From Torreya grandis (taxonomy: Eukaryota > Streptophyta > Pinopsida > Cupressales > Taxaceae), in the NCBI GenBank assembly GCA_037957365.1, contig JARHVA010005485.1, positions 181,001 to 245,000 of the forward strand: a DNA stretch of 64,000 bases, written 5' to 3'. The translations under genes were made by a program, and so were the position numbers. This document shows, piece by piece, positions 25,548 to 38,528 of this stretch (its first letter is position 1; the number at the start of each line of letters is the position of its first letter). The notes under the pieces were generated by a model that saw only the letters and a list, made by a program, of their open reading frames with translations, searched no databases and was not told the DNA's origin.

Positions 25548-26895
25548 CACCAAATTGTTTTAAATTTTTTTTCAATCAAGGGTTATTTTTCAATTTATGC
25601 TTTCACTATGTAATTCCCAATAGTTTATTTAAATGGAATTTTCCATTTTTGTTATAAATCTAACTTAACCAAGAGTAATCATTGTTAAAATAGTACTCCT
25701 TTTAAATGATCCTTGCTTAAAAGATTTAAATAAATGATCTCTTTCCATAAGTTCATCTATCCTCTTGTATTGTGATTCATATTTTATTCATTTTAACAAA
25801 TTGTTCAAATATCCATAACCAACTCTATTCTATCATAAAACCCAATTGCAAGGATCCACTACTTATCCAATGCTAGTGGTTAACCCTTTCACACTTATAC
25901 CCTCTAACCTATTAGTATGAGTTTATTTATAATGAATTATTATGGAATGTCATTTGTTTAATTTTACACTTTTATGGAAATGTCACTTTATATACCAAGA
26001 GTCTCAAAGGATCATCTATATATTATGTGTCAACTCCTTCATAGGAAATTAATTATTTTATGATCAACCATGACTACATAAATATAGATTTCATTTAGAA
26101 GAGTCAATAGTATTTTATGTTAGGAAAGGTCCATGTGGTTTCAAGTCTATGGGGATATGAATAACCCATAAATATAATTATTGGACCAAATCCCATTTAA
26201 AACTATAATTTCAAAGGAGATAAACTCTTAACATGCAACTCCTTATCTTACTTAAGAAAATGACACTATGAGTATAAAGCATTGGAATATCAACCCTTAA
26301 TATTAAAAAGACACCATTAATAATCCAAGAATAACCCAAACTAAAAATGACTTTGTATATCTAATTTTTATTTTACTATCATAAGATTTAAATAAATATG
26401 ACAAAATAATAGATGAGAACATCCTTAGGAATTTTGTTGAGGAGATAATGAACCCTTAAATAGAAGACCCTTGAATGCTTTATCAAATTTATTTATCACT
26501 ATTACATGCCTCACAGTTCTTAACTAGAAGACCATATTTAGAGATAAAACCTATGGAATAATGATAGAAGATGACATAGCCATAAGGTGAATAATCGCTA
26601 GAATAACATGTTATACATCTATCCATGATGCATATAAAATATCATACATCTTAGTATAATCATAGGTCTTGTTACATACTTATAAAATAAATTATAACTA
26701 GTGAATTTTAGTAATATTAATTAATAATCTAATATCATAGAGGATTAATAAATATATAACCTCAAATACCATCTACGCACATGCACATAATCATATTGAA
26801 GTGAAAAATAGACAAATGCACCCAAGTCAGTACATAATTCAAAACATGATATGAGGATACTTAAAACATATTCATATTAATTAATAAATTATAAG
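25548..26895 (-). mobile_element. LTR-like sequence X1, left part
   Basis: This is collinear with 52870-54225. Conserved blocks include TTCAATCAAGGGTTATTTTTC, ATAACTTAACCAA, AGTACTCCTTTTAAATGATCC, CCCAATTGCAAGGATC, GTCTCAAAGGATCATC, TCATAGGAAATTAATTA and ACTTAAAACATATTC. The match breaks at 26895 and resumes at 50446, so X1 is split by a 23.5-kb insertion. The right end of X1 and X2 lies at a TG..CA-like LTR edge, and X2 is followed by a minus-strand polypurine tract. X is therefore most simply the 3' LTR of a minus-strand Ty3/gypsy element. The left boundary is uncertain. Confidence 0.6.
26891..26895 (+). repeat. Left target-site duplication candidate of the 23.5-kb insertion
   Basis: ATAAG here, against ATAAT at 50446-50450. 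The uninterrupted homologue at about 54215-54232 reads AATTAATAATAAGATCC, so left and right flanks both derive from this single site. Confidence 0.5.
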
Positions 26896-29800
26896 TTTTG
26901 TCACTTGGATTTTCACCCTGTAATGAGATGTCTCAGCTCTCCTCATCCATGTAACACAATTGAAACACCTCTATGCTTGTGCGTAGCCTAAGAATGAAGT
27001 GAATATCTAGGTAGGGCTAGCTCCCTTGATGTACCACTTTGGATCACTAATAGACATAGAATATAAAGGGTGAAAAAAGAGAGATAAAACTAAAATTAAA
27101 ATATCCTAAATGAGGTGATACACCAAATTTTATGATTACTTCCAACCAACTACATGTCACACATGAGAATAAGGGACAAATTGAACATACACTTCTCCAA
27201 TCTATATCTTCTCACATAAATGTTTCATTATGAGGTTATGGATTAATGTTTAGGATAGGAGGAATATAAAATAGGACTTAAATGTCACTATTTAATAGAC
27301 TAATCACTCAACCTTGACACTTCTTGGATCACTTCACATGACTTGTAAGAAGAAACTTTCCAATTGTAAATAGGGTGAAAGAATGAGACATGTTAAAGAA
27401 ATCATAATTATCACTAATAAAGATAAATAATATAAGTAAAAAACACTATGAGTATTCATGAAACAGGTAAAAATTAGTATTATTATTGATCAAATGGTAT
27501 GCAAATGAGTATGGATTCACCATACTCAGGTGGAACATGAATTAGAAAGGCCAAAATGGCTAGTTCTTATAGAACTTGAGAGAGAGAGAGGAGAAGATAA
27601 AAGTATAAAGGTAAAAAATAAAATTTTAAATATTATTAAGGGAGTTATATACTCATGAGAATAATATGTGAAATAAACCATGAAATTTCAAGAATCCCAA
27701 GTGTCCATACAAGGCATAAAAATCATGAAACATGGCATGAAACTCCTTATGTTTGCTAAAAAAACTACCTTCGTGATTCAAATTTGTTTGAACATCATAA
27801 AAATAAATATGGATAGGTATTATTATTTGAATAATATTTAATTATTTTATACATGCCTATCCATGCATTAGTTTTAGTCTTGATCATTTAGAAACTTCTA
27901 GGAATAATCCATCAGCATTTGTAGTTTAAGAAACTCCTCTTTCACACATCCTACATAGTTGGATTCCAAAAATACATAATTTTTCCATGAAAATACATTG
28001 GATGGAGTGGATGACACAATAAAATACCCTTCATGTAATTATATGCATTAGGCACACCTTAAAATTAACTCACTTGAAGTTTCCACCCACCTCACTAGCT
28101 TAGTCACTATGCCAGTTTTGACTGGTTGAGATGAAGTAGATGGTTGAGGAAATTATAATTTGTTTCAAGGAATTAAATTGACATGGATATTTATATTAAG
28201 TTATAATATTCCATTCCATGTGATTTAAATATCTTGGAACCTCTTAGAAATTGCACAACACATAAAAATAGTAAAAAATACCCTATTTTATACTCCATTC
28301 ATATAGTTTCATATAACTCAAAAGGATGAGAAGGATCCTAAAATAGGAATTAGTAATTATAAATCACTTTTATGGTTAAAATATATGATTTGAATATCCC
28401 TCCAACCTCATTTCTCCAATCAGATCACTAACAAGGTTTTTGTAAGGGTTTAGGCCTACTTACCCTCTTAAGCTTTGTTCATAAAGGTTTCACGTTGAAT
28501 TTACAAAAAACTTACACAAATTTAGTGTTTATGACCCCTTTAAACTTATCCAATCTTCTTATGTCCCCACGAAAATCACCAAGAGAGATATGAGCACTCA
28601 AAGCTACTTAGTTGAGCCCTTTCTTCCATTCACATAAGCCTAATGTTGCCTTTGAGCCAAAATACGACTCCCTTGTGACCTCTTATACATTTTAATAGCC
28701 TAGAAACATATAAATTAATCCTATAAAAATTATTTAGTAGGGTATAAATCTCATTATGGTATGGAAATGAAGTTGGACCCCCCATTGGGCTCTATGCCTA
28801 AACTTGCCTAACAAGCTTGTCTATACCTTAAAGCCTAAAATAACTTTCTGATGGTTTTCCTTGAAAGCTAGAAGTTTTTAAACATATAACCCCATACACA
28901 TGTATAAATTAGTTAGAAGGCATATCTAACACTAACCTCCTATTTGGACACTAAACAAAACCCTACCTTTTAGGCCTACTTGCAAACCTAGCCATCTAGT
29001 CCATCTTGTTGGGTTACCTCCTTCTATGAGGTGTTACTCATGTTTTTTTAGATGTCTCTTATCTCTACACACCTTATATCAAGGTAAAAATATCTCCTTA
29101 CCCACTTGATTATTACCTTTTCCAAAATTATAGGGTTTGTACATAAGAAAAGTGCCCTTTATCTAAGATAAAATATAGGGATCTTCCTCTATTTTTCCAT
29201 GGAAAAAACTAGTTTATTAGTCTCACCAAGTGGTGAGGACATTATACACAAAAAATAAGCTTCTTATCATGTCATTTGACCTTGTAATACTTTCAAAAAC
29301 CAAAACAAACTTTTGTGAAGATAGACTGTGCAGGGTTTAGAAGCCTGACTATGCATTGCTTAGTTTGAACTCTTTCTTGCACATGATTTTCATTGGAGAG
29401 AGTAATTTGAAGAGATAAAAATAATTTTATATATTTTTTAAACTTTTTTATCATTTTAACTTACTACATACCCTTGATACTCCTTAGTCAAAATTGAGTT
29501 TCAAATCTTGACTATATATCCTACTTTGAACTCAAAAATGGTTCCTATAGGTGCATGTTTGCTTAGTTGGAATTTGATATTAGTGCATAAATACCTTATT
29601 TGAATATTTTATGTATAATATCAATTATTTTAACATTTTTATCATGTTTAGACAATGCCAACACTAAGAATCATCACCCTTTATGCTCACTGCCTTTCTT
29701 AGTCAACATAATCAACTATGTTGGGAAAGGTGAAACACTGTAAGTGGAGATTATTATATTGAAATGTTACACAAAATTATAAAATATCATAAAACATTTT

Positions 29801-31833
29801 AAAAAATCTAACATCTTCCAACCTTATTTATTCTATCTCAAAGCTCCATTTTGGACTATGTGCTCTTACAATCAGCTATAGGTGTGCATTTTGTGGTGAA
29901 AAAGATACATGTAGGTGCTAATGAGACTCAATTTTTTTTGTATGAACTCCTATTGATGATAATTTAGGTAAAAAATATTCATTTAAACTATTTATAATTA
30001 TACAAATCATAGAAAGATGATCTAGCCTTGCAACCTTGGGTCAGGCTTTGAAGGAGGTAGTGTGGCTATAGGTATTGTCTAGCCTTTAAGGCCATTTCAA
30101 CTTGAAAGTTAATAATAATATGACACTTACGGCCTTATGGAACCTTGATAAGCATAATATAACCATTTAAACCTCTTAATAATGCCATTATATTTCATAC
30201 TCTTCAATGTGAACACTTTCTCAAGTCTAAGCACTAAGTTGGATATAGGTAACTATGCTTAAGCCATTTGTATGGACTGATTCATCTGTGGTGAATGAAA
30301 ACCATATTACATGTACCTCCTTGATGTTTTACATGATAATTATGTGTTATTTAGTGAAAAAATACATTATTACCTATTATTAAGCACCAAATCCACTTGT
30401 TATGCCTAGAACTTGTTAGCAATTCATCTTGTTGTAGATAACACTATGGAATTTCAGTGTTCAAAGAGCAACTTGAGGGCTTTTGAAAACCACTCTCCTC
30501 AAATAAAAAACCTCTATTATTTTTCAAGTTGATATAAATATATGGGATATTGAAAAAAATTTACTTTGAGTCTGTATAAATTAATGTAACTCGTTATTAA
30601 AAAACTTTAGAAAGGGCCTGTACCTCTATTTTGATAATTCTAATTTTTTATCCCAAAGTGCCACAAGTTTGCTTGGAAGGTCTCCTTGAGGTTAAAATAG
30701 ACTTAAATATTATAAAAACTATTATAAATGTGTTAAATCATGTTTAAACCTTCCAAACCTCATATATTACTCAAACACACATTTCATGTTTCCCCAAGAA
30801 GTGGCAGACCGTATAATTATTGTAGGTGGTCATTTGCTAACTTGCATTGCTTTCTTGGCTCTTGAAGTGGTTATTGAAGTTTTATTTGGAATTTAGGATG
30901 AATAGAATGAATATATTGGAAAAAATACATCACTTTAATTCATTTCATAATCATAACACATAATAAATCTCCACCAATTAGAAAAAATTACTACAACTCC
31001 ACCCTTTCACTTCTCCTTGCAAACTGAGTTGGTTGGCTCATCAAATAAACTCAAAATGTGAAAAAAATAATTTATAAAATTATATAAGGTATTAAATATC
31101 ATTTTGAACCAATATTATCAATTGGACTGTAAAGAATCATCTAAACAAGAGCATAACCTATAGAGTGCATAGATTAGCAAGCAAAAAAACATAATCAAAT
31201 TTATGAGGATGGTTAATAAATTACATGAAACCATTATTAAAAATATTTTTATGTAAATAAATATATATTATTTTAATTTCTCCTCACAAATTCTTTTGAT
31301 CTGGAAGTTCCCCAAATCTTCGTACTAAGCATAAATTCGTTGATAGGTTTTGTGTGTCTAAAAGGGTGAAAAAGGAGTAGAATCATTTTTGCCAAATTTT
31401 TAAAATTAAATAGTATTTAAAGTGTGTAAATTTATCTTATTAATCTTAATATACATTCCCTAACCTTATCCCATGTGTTACACTCCCTTGTGAGGCTGTA
31501 CAAGTGCCAAACTCTTCTCTTTTCCTGAGAAAACTACTCTTTATTTTAAATAACTTATCAATTTCATTTATGAATAGTTAATTAAGAATTAATATGATAC
31601 ATTTCATTGGAAATAACCATTATTCAACTCATTTAATGCTTTATTTGACTCTCAAAATGACTCAAAAAGACAAGGACTAAAATGACTAATGACCAATGCT
31701 AATATAACATGAAATCATAGTAAATGACATATAATAAACCTTAAGACATATATAATAAAACCAATATAAACATATAGAGATAATTCTTTACCTAAATGGA
31801 TCCTAATTTGGCTTACAGGGTCAAATTTGGTTA
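26896..31833 (+). mobile_element. Giant LTR, copy A (4.94 kb)
   Basis: First of three direct copies. It starts at a TGTTATCACTT-like terminus (here TTTTGTCACTT) and ends AAATTTGGTTA; its length of 4,938 bp equals copy C within one base. It contains a short GA tract (27578-27592), the conserved AAGATAGACTGTGCAGG block near 29320 and the CCCATGTG-ACACTCCCTTGTGAGG block near 31470. No protein-coding frame is conserved among copies. LTRs this long exceed most plant elements and are typical of non-autonomous LARD-type or Tat/Ogre-like families. Strand is given by the primer-site-like sequence that follows; the antisense orientation is possible. Confidence 0.75.
27578..27592 (+). repeat. (GA)n tract in LTR copy A
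   Basis: Short GA run. The same LTR position holds the expanded tract at 35015-35139 in copy B and the run at 46191-46210 in copy C. Confidence 0.85.
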
Positions 31834-31839
31834 ATAAAT

Positions 31840-31855
31840 TGGTGACTCATAGGGG
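31840..31855 (+). promoter_or_regulatory. Primer-binding-site-like sequence
   Basis: TGGTGACTCATAGGGG starts six bases after the LTR end. It resembles the tRNA-Arg-type primer site (TGGCGACTC...GGGG) used by plant Tat/Ogre-lineage elements. The second internal region has AGGTGACTCATAGCGG at 42719-42734. If real, minus-strand DNA synthesis started here and the element is plus-oriented. The remembered consensus was not checked by search. Confidence 0.45.
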
Positions 31856-32191
31856 TAGTATGCCTGTTATATTAACTAGAACAGTAGCCTTATTAGTCCA
31901 TTGGGCTTAGTGAGTCACATGAATCCTAAAGAAAAATAATGAGACATTTGGCCATAGGATTTGATCAAGATAATACCACTTGAATACCTCAAACACACAA
32001 AGAAAAGGATACACACTAAACAAAGTGAACACACTAACAAGACAAACACATGTGCTCAAAGCACTTAGGAAAAATAGTAAGACAATAAATATATAAAACT
32101 AAAAACTAATCATACCTCCCTTTCTAGCATAAAAATAAAATTTTCTTCCATCTCCTTCTTCATGATATGAATCATGGTGCCAAGCATGTTA

Positions 32192-33960
32192 TTATTTCTC
32201 ATCTATGACATTTTGAAAAATGTCATCTTCCTTACCATCACTTGTAGTCAACTCTAAGGAAGTTGTTGATGACTTAAGAGACTCAAAATCATTGAAAATG
32301 TTTTCAAATTACTGCCACAAGTCCTCATATTCTTTTTTACTAGCACCATGAAGGGGAAAATCAAGATAATCTCCTTTATCCTCTTCTTTATAATCCAAAA
32401 TGACTTCATCCAAGATTTCCTCTTTGATACAAGAAAGGCATTTTTCATTATCAACCAAACAAGAAGACTCAACAGAAGGACTCACCTCTTCTTCATCATT
32501 TATGACCTCTTAATGGATCTCAAGTTATATCTTAGATTTCATAACCTGATTTTGGTTCTCAAGGTCTGCAAGATCTTCCATCCCCTTCTCCTTCTTGGTG
32601 ATGCCAAGACTAGGCATCTTGAAATTAGGTGACCTAGCCCAATGAGGCTGCCAAGGAATTACACTTTATTAAATAAAGAGTTTTGGTTTTCCTAAACCAA
32701 ATGATCTTATTTGGGTTCCCATACTATATTTACATCAACTCAAATGGTGATGGAGTGAGGACAAGATGAACTAGTTGGTGGAGGTGGAACATAGGACTCA
32801 AAATTAGATTGAGAATGCATTGTAGGGGATTCTTTTAGGAGTTCTTGAGGAGGGGTAGGTAGATCTTGGGATAAAATATCTTGGTTATCTTCCTTCCACT
32901 TATAAATCACTTCATTTAAATCTAATCTAACTTGAGTACTCTCTTGAGGGAGGTTATATGGGGTGTGTTTTGTAATAGGATCTTATTTTGGGTCTAAACC
33001 TTCCATCACACCTAGACTTAGTAATTTCATCATTGACACTAACTCTTAAATTTTCTTGGCTAGGTTCTCTTGGAAAAGTATTTCTTAAATTTCATAGGAA
33101 TATTCATCAGGATGAGGAGCACAATAGGGCTGACATGGAAGACAAGAGGTCTCTTGAGGAAGGGTGGGAGGGTCTTATCTAGGATCAAGTTGTCTCTTAA
33201 CTTCACACTCCTATAGGATTTTAACTTATTTCTTTCCCCATGATTCCACTACATTATTCTATCTTAGGAAGTTAGGATTAGTAATCTCTTCTTGAGGTAG
33301 TGATGCACTTTTAGGAGTGGATGAAGTGTTTAAAAAACTTAGAATTTCCTTGGGCTTGGATTCTCCACCTTGTCTCCAAATTGGGATTTCATATCTAGAG
33401 GTCAATTCTTAAGGTGGGGATGTAATGGGAGAGTGAAATGAGGGATTAAATTATACTTATTTTTCTACTAATATGTACTGATTCATTTTCATAATAGCCA
33501 ACTCAATTTGCCTATCAGGATTTGCTTAAAAATAAGGCTTGTCTTTCCAACTCTTTCTTCCACTTGATTGGGAAAAGGATGAATTTGATAAGCTTGATTG
33601 GGCTCATGAGTAGAATTCAAGTAATAATGATAGAAAAATTTGGGAATTGGATATGAATGCTTATAGGTTTGGTAAGGTTGTTTCTCATGAATTCTTATCC
33701 TATCTTCCAGGGATGAATCTAGGCCACTCACATCTAACATCTAACTTATGAGCCTTTGACAATTAACTCTCTCAATAGGTTCCCAATATCTTTTAAACAT
33801 CTCTGACCTTATGAATAAGATGAATAGGAACTTATTTACCATATCTCCTTTGTGTATCAAGATCCAACATTTACTTCTCATAACCCAAGAGTGTTTTCTT
33901 GAAAGTTGCAATAAATTGACTTGAGAAGCGACTAGGTTGACTAGGAGGAGCAAGATATTG
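32192..33960 (-). pseudogene. Degraded minus-strand frame of the giant-LTR element, copy 1
   Basis: On the minus strand a protein-like frame of about 590 codons can be followed with several stops and frameshifts. Conserved pieces are an N-terminal ATFKKTLL-YEK segment, a SGL-SSLEDR-RIHE segment followed by Tyr/Pro-rich sequence, a RYEIP-WRQGGE segment, IPWQPHWARSPNFK followed by a Lys/Glu-rich helix (GITKKEKGMEDLADLENQ), and an acidic tail (EEILDEVILDYKEEDKGDY) ending VIDEK-stop at 32192. I recognise no domain. It could be a diverged gag read in the opposite orientation, or an antisense extra ORF such as those reported in Tat-lineage elements. The acidic tail has one internal stop in about 105 codons. 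Confidence 0.5.
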
Positions 33961-35012
33961 AAGAGGTTAGTTATATAATTGATACACTTCAAGAAAAGGC
34001 TGACAAGGGTCACATTTGAGATGATAAAATCATGAAAAAATAGGTAAGAATCACACCAAGGCTAATAAGGAATGCCATAATCTTGATATGTCTCACCAAC
34101 TTGTGTAAAATAGTACTCAATAGCAAGTTCTACCATGGAACATCATTAGGAATCAAAAACACAAGGAATTATTATCAACAATCTTAAAAAGGAATACTTG
34201 GGCTGATTGACTAGTTGATGTAGCTTTGAATTCACCATTTATTCTTAGATAGATGCCTCCAAAGGTTGATTGTTGAAAGATAACACAAAAAATCTTTCAA
34301 CTTCTTGGACTAAGAATCCCATTAGCCATGCTAAAAAATGATTTCACTTAGATTTACACCATTTCAGGATATGTCTTAGCTCTCCTCATCCAAGTGGCAT
34401 AATTGAAACACCTCTATGCTTGTGGGTAGCCTAATAATTAAGTGAATCTCTAGGTAGGGATAACTCCCTTAATTTACCACTTTGGATCACTACTACACCT
34501 AAACTTTGAAGAGGGAAAAGGGAGAGAGAAAATTGAAAGAAAATTATCCTAAAGGAGGTGATATACCAAATTTGTTGATGACTTCCAACTAGCTACATGT
34601 CACACATGATAACTAGGGATAAACTAAACATATAGTTCTCCAATCTGCATCTTCTCACATCAATGTTTCATTATGAGGTTACAAATGAATGTTTAGGCTA
34701 GGAGGGCTATTCAAGAGGCCTTGAATAGCACTAGTGAATAGAATAACTCACTCAACCTTGATATTTCATAGAACACTTCACATGACCTACAAGAAGAAAC
34801 TTTACAAATGTAAATAGGGTGAAAGAATGAGAAATATGGTAAGGAAATCATAGTTATCACTAATCAAGATCAATCATGTAATTAAAACACACTATGAATA
34901 GTTATGGAATAGGTAAAAATTAGTGGTCTAATTGATCAAATGGTATGAAAATTAGAAAGGCTTCACCATACTCAAGTGGAGCATGAGTTACAAAGGCCAA
35001 AATGGCTAGTTC

Positions 35013-35014
<2 letters not shown>

Positions 35015-35103
<89 letters not shown>

Positions 35104-35107
35104 GAGA

Positions 35108-35139
<32 letters not shown>
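35015..35139 (+). repeat. Expanded (GA)n microsatellite in LTR copy B
   Basis: About 60 GA units with a few ATGA interruptions. Sister LTRs carry only 15-20 bases of GA at this position, so the expansion happened within this copy. Confidence 0.95.
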
Positions 35140-35141
<2 letters not shown>

Positions 35142-35938
35142 ACAAATGTCACAAGGACACTTGTTAAGTTGAGAAAGGGAGTTACATATGGATTATAAGA
35201 ATATGTGAAATGAACCATGCAAGGTTTGGAATCCCAAGTGTCCATACAAGGCATAAAATGTATGAAACATGGCATGAAACTCCTTGTGTTGGCTCAAAAA
35301 CCTACCTTCATGCTTCACCTCTATTAAACATTCCAAAACTTACTAGGGATTGGTATAATTATTGGAATGAATATGGAATAATTTCATACATACCTCTCCA
35401 TGAATTATTTTTAGTCGTGGTCATATGGAAACTTATAGGAATAAGCCATAACCATCTACATTCTAAGAAACTCCTCTATCACACACCCTACACACTTGGA
35501 TTTCAAAAAGACATATGTTTTCCATAAAAATACATGGGAGGTATTTTATGACACTTGGAAAGACCCTCCATGTCCTTATATTCATCATGCACACCTTAAA
35601 ATTAGGTCACTTGAAGTTTTTCACCCTTCTCACAAGCTTGGTCACTATGCCAATTTTGACTAGCTGAGATGAAGCAGCTAGTTGAGGCACTTATAAGCTT
35701 TTATAAGGCATGAAATTAACATGGGGATATAGATTAAGTCCTAATATTCCCTTTCATGTGATTGGAATCTCTTTTAACATTATATAACCTACACAACATA
35801 AAAAATAGTCAAAAATACCCTATTTTGTACTCCATCCATATAGTTTTGTACAACTCAAAAGGATGGGAAGGAGATTGAAAGATTATTTTGTAATGTTAAA
35901 TCACTTTCATGATCAAAATATCTAATTTTAATATCCCT

Positions 35939-35943
35939 CTAAT
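35939..35943 (+). repeat. Left target-site duplication of the Copia-type insertion (decayed)
   Basis: CTAAT here matches CCAAC at 39191-39195 after two C-to-T changes. The uninterrupted site in LTR copy A near 28405 reads CCCTCCAACCTCATTT, which confirms CCAAC as the original. Confidence 0.7.
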
Positions 35944-36040
35944 TTCTATAATAATTTTTATTAATGTCAAAGGAATTGTAATAGATATGAATGGAAATGT
36001 CAAACATAAATGAAGGGTCACATCTCTTGGTGAAAGAAAT
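35944..36040 (+). repeat. Truncated 5' LTR of the Copia-type element
   Basis: The first 23 bases align without gaps to the 3' LTR start at 38289, with six differences. Similarity continues through GTCAAAGGAATTGTAA-AGATATGAATGGAAATG. It then jumps to the CATCTCTTGGTGAA block and stops, so about 800 bp of LTR are missing. Confidence 0.75.
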
Positions 36041-36045
36041 GAATG

Positions 36046-37889
36046 TCATTTTGTGTGGCTTATTAGAATTGGAATTCATAAAATTAATTCATTGTGTGTC
36101 AAAAAAATATATATTGGATTAACTTTAGAATATATATGAAGGTGATGACAAGGTCAAGAAGGTAAAGCTTCAAACACATAGAAGGTAGTTTGAAAGTCTT
36201 AAGATGAAAGATGAAGAAATGTTGCAGCCTATATTCTCTATGTGGATGAGATAGTTAGCACCATCAAAGGGATAAGTGATAAAATGGAAGAATAAATGAT
36301 AGTATAAAAATTACTAAGGTCACCTCCTATGAGGTATGATGCAAAATTCTCAACTATTGAATAAATAAAGGACTTGGACACATTTAAAATGGATGAATTA
36401 CACAAAATTCTCACAACATACGAAATGAGGATGGAAGCATAAAATCCAAAAAATCATGAAGAAGATTTCAAAGTATTAAATAAAGTGAAAAATTAAAAAC
36501 ATGAATCAAGTTATAGCACTAGTGAGGAGATAGATAAAGAAGAAGCCCTATTTGTGAGAAATATTAAAAGGGATTTGGGAGATATAAAGGTAAGTTACCT
36601 TTTAAGTGTTTCAATTGTGTAAAAATATGACACTTTTCAAATAAATGTCCCCATTAAAAATAATATATTAGTAATGATGAAGAGAACATGATGAGAAATA
36701 AAGTAAGTATCACAAGAGCAATAAAAACTACAAATTAGAGAAATATGAGAAAAAAAAGATATGTGATAAAGAAAATAAAAGCCTTTATTTAAAAAGGGAT
36801 AGTAGCTCAAGTGAGGATATTGAATAAGGTGTTATAGATAGGGATGAAAGTTAGGTTTTGTTCATGGGTATAGAAGATTGGGATGGTGATGACTAGAAAA
36901 CTAGAGGACAATCTTGGAGTGATTCAAAAGCTAGAGAAGCAGAATTAGATCTCAAAGGAGAAATCTTAAGTGCCTTGAATGAAAACAAAATGCTCAAGAA
37001 AGAGAATTAAAAAAGGTGAAAAATTTATAAATACAAATAAGATGATCAAGACAAAGAAAAATAGTTATAAAAAATTTGAAAGGAGTCAGAAATGGTCATC
37101 ATGAGTCCAAATTCTCAAGTTGAAGAGGTGAAGAAAATAAAGGAAGAGACTAAAATCAAACTAAAGACAATGAAGGAATACTGTGAGAAGATAGATGCTA
37201 TTATTGTTGCCTTGAGAAAGGATTTAGAAAATTTGAATGCCAAATTGACCAGTAGCTTAAGATTTGAGAAGATCACCGAGGTTCTAGATGAGATTCTAGA
37301 TTGGCAAATGTCACTATTTGACAAGTCAGGTCTTGGCTATGGAGATGAACAAAAAGTTACGAAGGAGGATGTAAAAATTTCTAAACATATGAAGATAGAA
37401 TAGAAAACTTCCCTAAAGAATGAAGTTCTACAAGTAGAGGACAAAGGAAAGAACCATTGGCATGATAGAAGATCATTCTTACCAAAATTGTCTAATAGGT
37501 ACCAAGGATCATTTTATAGCTATTTATTTAATTGCAACATTTTTGGTCATAGAGAAAAGGAGTGTAAGAGACATGAGAGGAATGGATACACATGGAATAG
37601 TGGAAAAAATGTATATATGAGGAATAGGCATGCAAGAAATGAATATGCAAGGAACTATGGCACAAGTGAAGGATGTGAGAGGAATTATCATGGTTGGAAT
37701 GGAAACAAAGATTCATATGGTTTCTCAGGTATAAATTCATTTACTCCATTATAAAAAGACATTGTATGTTATAATTGCAAAAAGTATGGACATATAGTGA
37801 GACAATGTGGAAAAAATCCTATAGACCAGAACAAGAAAGAGGATGCCCAAACCAAACTCAAAAGAGAATTATTGCAAGTTTGGAAGTAG
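36046..37889 (+). pseudogene. gag: Degraded gag of the Copia-type element
   Basis: Gag packages element RNA into virus-like particles. Recognisable in order: YEGDDKVKKVKLQT and FESLKMKDEEM near 36135-36225 (UBN2-type gag core); KDLDTFKMDELHKIL near 36375; zinc knuckle 1 (36607-36648), KCFNC with a stop replacing the glycine before HFSNKC; a coiled-coil-like Lys/Glu-rich part from 37092; the FDKSGLGYG signature near 37320; knuckle 2 (37524-37565), FNC-IFGH-REKEC with the first Cys replaced by Leu; knuckle 3 (37767-37808), CYNCKKYGH-IVRQC, intact. The frame ends at TAG 37887. The N-terminus is deleted and several stops are present, so it is a pseudogene. The family assignment rests on motif order. 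Confidence 0.75.
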
Positions 37890-38275
37890 ATACATCAGTT
37901 AGGTAATTAAAAGGAGTAATCTATGCTTGTACAAAAGTCACAAGGAGAAATGGCAAGGAGGCCATGATGGAGCACAAATCACAAGAATAAATGGTAGTGA
38001 AGACCATGATAAAGCAAGAGAGATATGATGTGCATAGTGAAAATATACTATAAAGAGGAAAAATAAAAGAAGATATTACAATAAATGGTATAAAATAAAT
38101 TCAAGAATGTGATGAAGACAACATAAGAAGATAATATCTTTTTCATCTAGTGACTATGAGAGGAAGCATCAAATCAGGGGGAACAAGGTGTACAACTATT
38201 TTCCATTGATTTCAAAGGGGGGTAATTGAAGACAGGGGAGTTCATATACTAATTCATGGGGATTTCCATCAATGA
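37890..38275 (+). other. Spacer between gag and polypurine tract
   Basis: About 390 bp without coding potential. A complete Copia element would carry several kilobases of pol here, so pol is either deleted or was never present in this subfamily. Confidence 0.65.
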
Positions 38276-38288
38276 CAAAAGGGGAGAT
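38276..38288 (+). promoter_or_regulatory. Polypurine tract of the Copia-type element
   Basis: CAAAAGGGGAGAT lies directly before the TGTTGGAATAA start of the 3' LTR. This is the usual form and position of the plus-strand primer in plant Copia elements. Confidence 0.85.
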
Positions 38289-38518
38289 TGTTGGAATAAT
38301 TTTTGTTGATGTCAAAGGAATTGTAACAGATATGAATGGAAATGTTAAACAAAATTGTTGCCAAATTTAAATGGAATTTTTTACAAAAGTAAACATAATT
38401 GTCGATGGAAGTGAATGGAAACATTGACATAAATGTTAATGGAAATGTCAATAAAAATGTCAATGATCGCATCTCTTGGTGAAGAGGTACCTCTTGGATG
38501 GGACATATTCTTTAAAGG

Positions 38519-38528
38519 CTATATAAGG
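38519..38528 (+). promoter_or_regulatory. TATA box in the 3' LTR
   Basis: CTATATAAGG lies about 230 bases into the LTR. The sequence and position are as expected for the Copia promoter, with transcription starting roughly 30 bases downstream. Confidence 0.7.

Larger units (their letters stand above)
31834..34338 (+). mobile_element. Internal region 1 of the giant-LTR element (2.5 kb)
   Basis: Lies between LTR copies A and B and aligns over its length with 42713-45506. It is only about 2.5 kb, too short for gag-pol, and no protease, reverse transcriptase, RNase H or integrase motif is visible on either strand. It begins with a TGGTGACTC primer-site-like sequence and holds a degraded minus-strand frame. 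The size and content fit a non-autonomous element mobilised in trans by a relative. Confidence 0.7.

Noticed and set aside
25300..26895. CRISPR-like regularly spaced repeats (GTGTGGAGAACATG)
   Set aside because: There are only three diverged copies at unequal spacing, in a eukaryotic repeat region.
32348..32632. 94-codon plus-strand frame in internal region 1
   Set aside because: It is Ile/Leu/Phe-rich antisense of the acidic minus-strand frame that is conserved in the other copy. The minus-strand reading looks protein-like and this one does not.
33741..34013. 90-codon minus-strand frame near the right end of internal region 1
   Set aside because: It is a shifted reading of the same region that in another frame matches the better preserved protein at 44623-45057.
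35006..35275. Ser-Leu repeat frame on the minus strand
   Set aside because: It is a translated (GA)n microsatellite inside LTR copy B.
37115..37740. Minus-strand frames opposite the Copia gag
   Set aside because: They are shadows of the plus-strand gag, which has the motifs.
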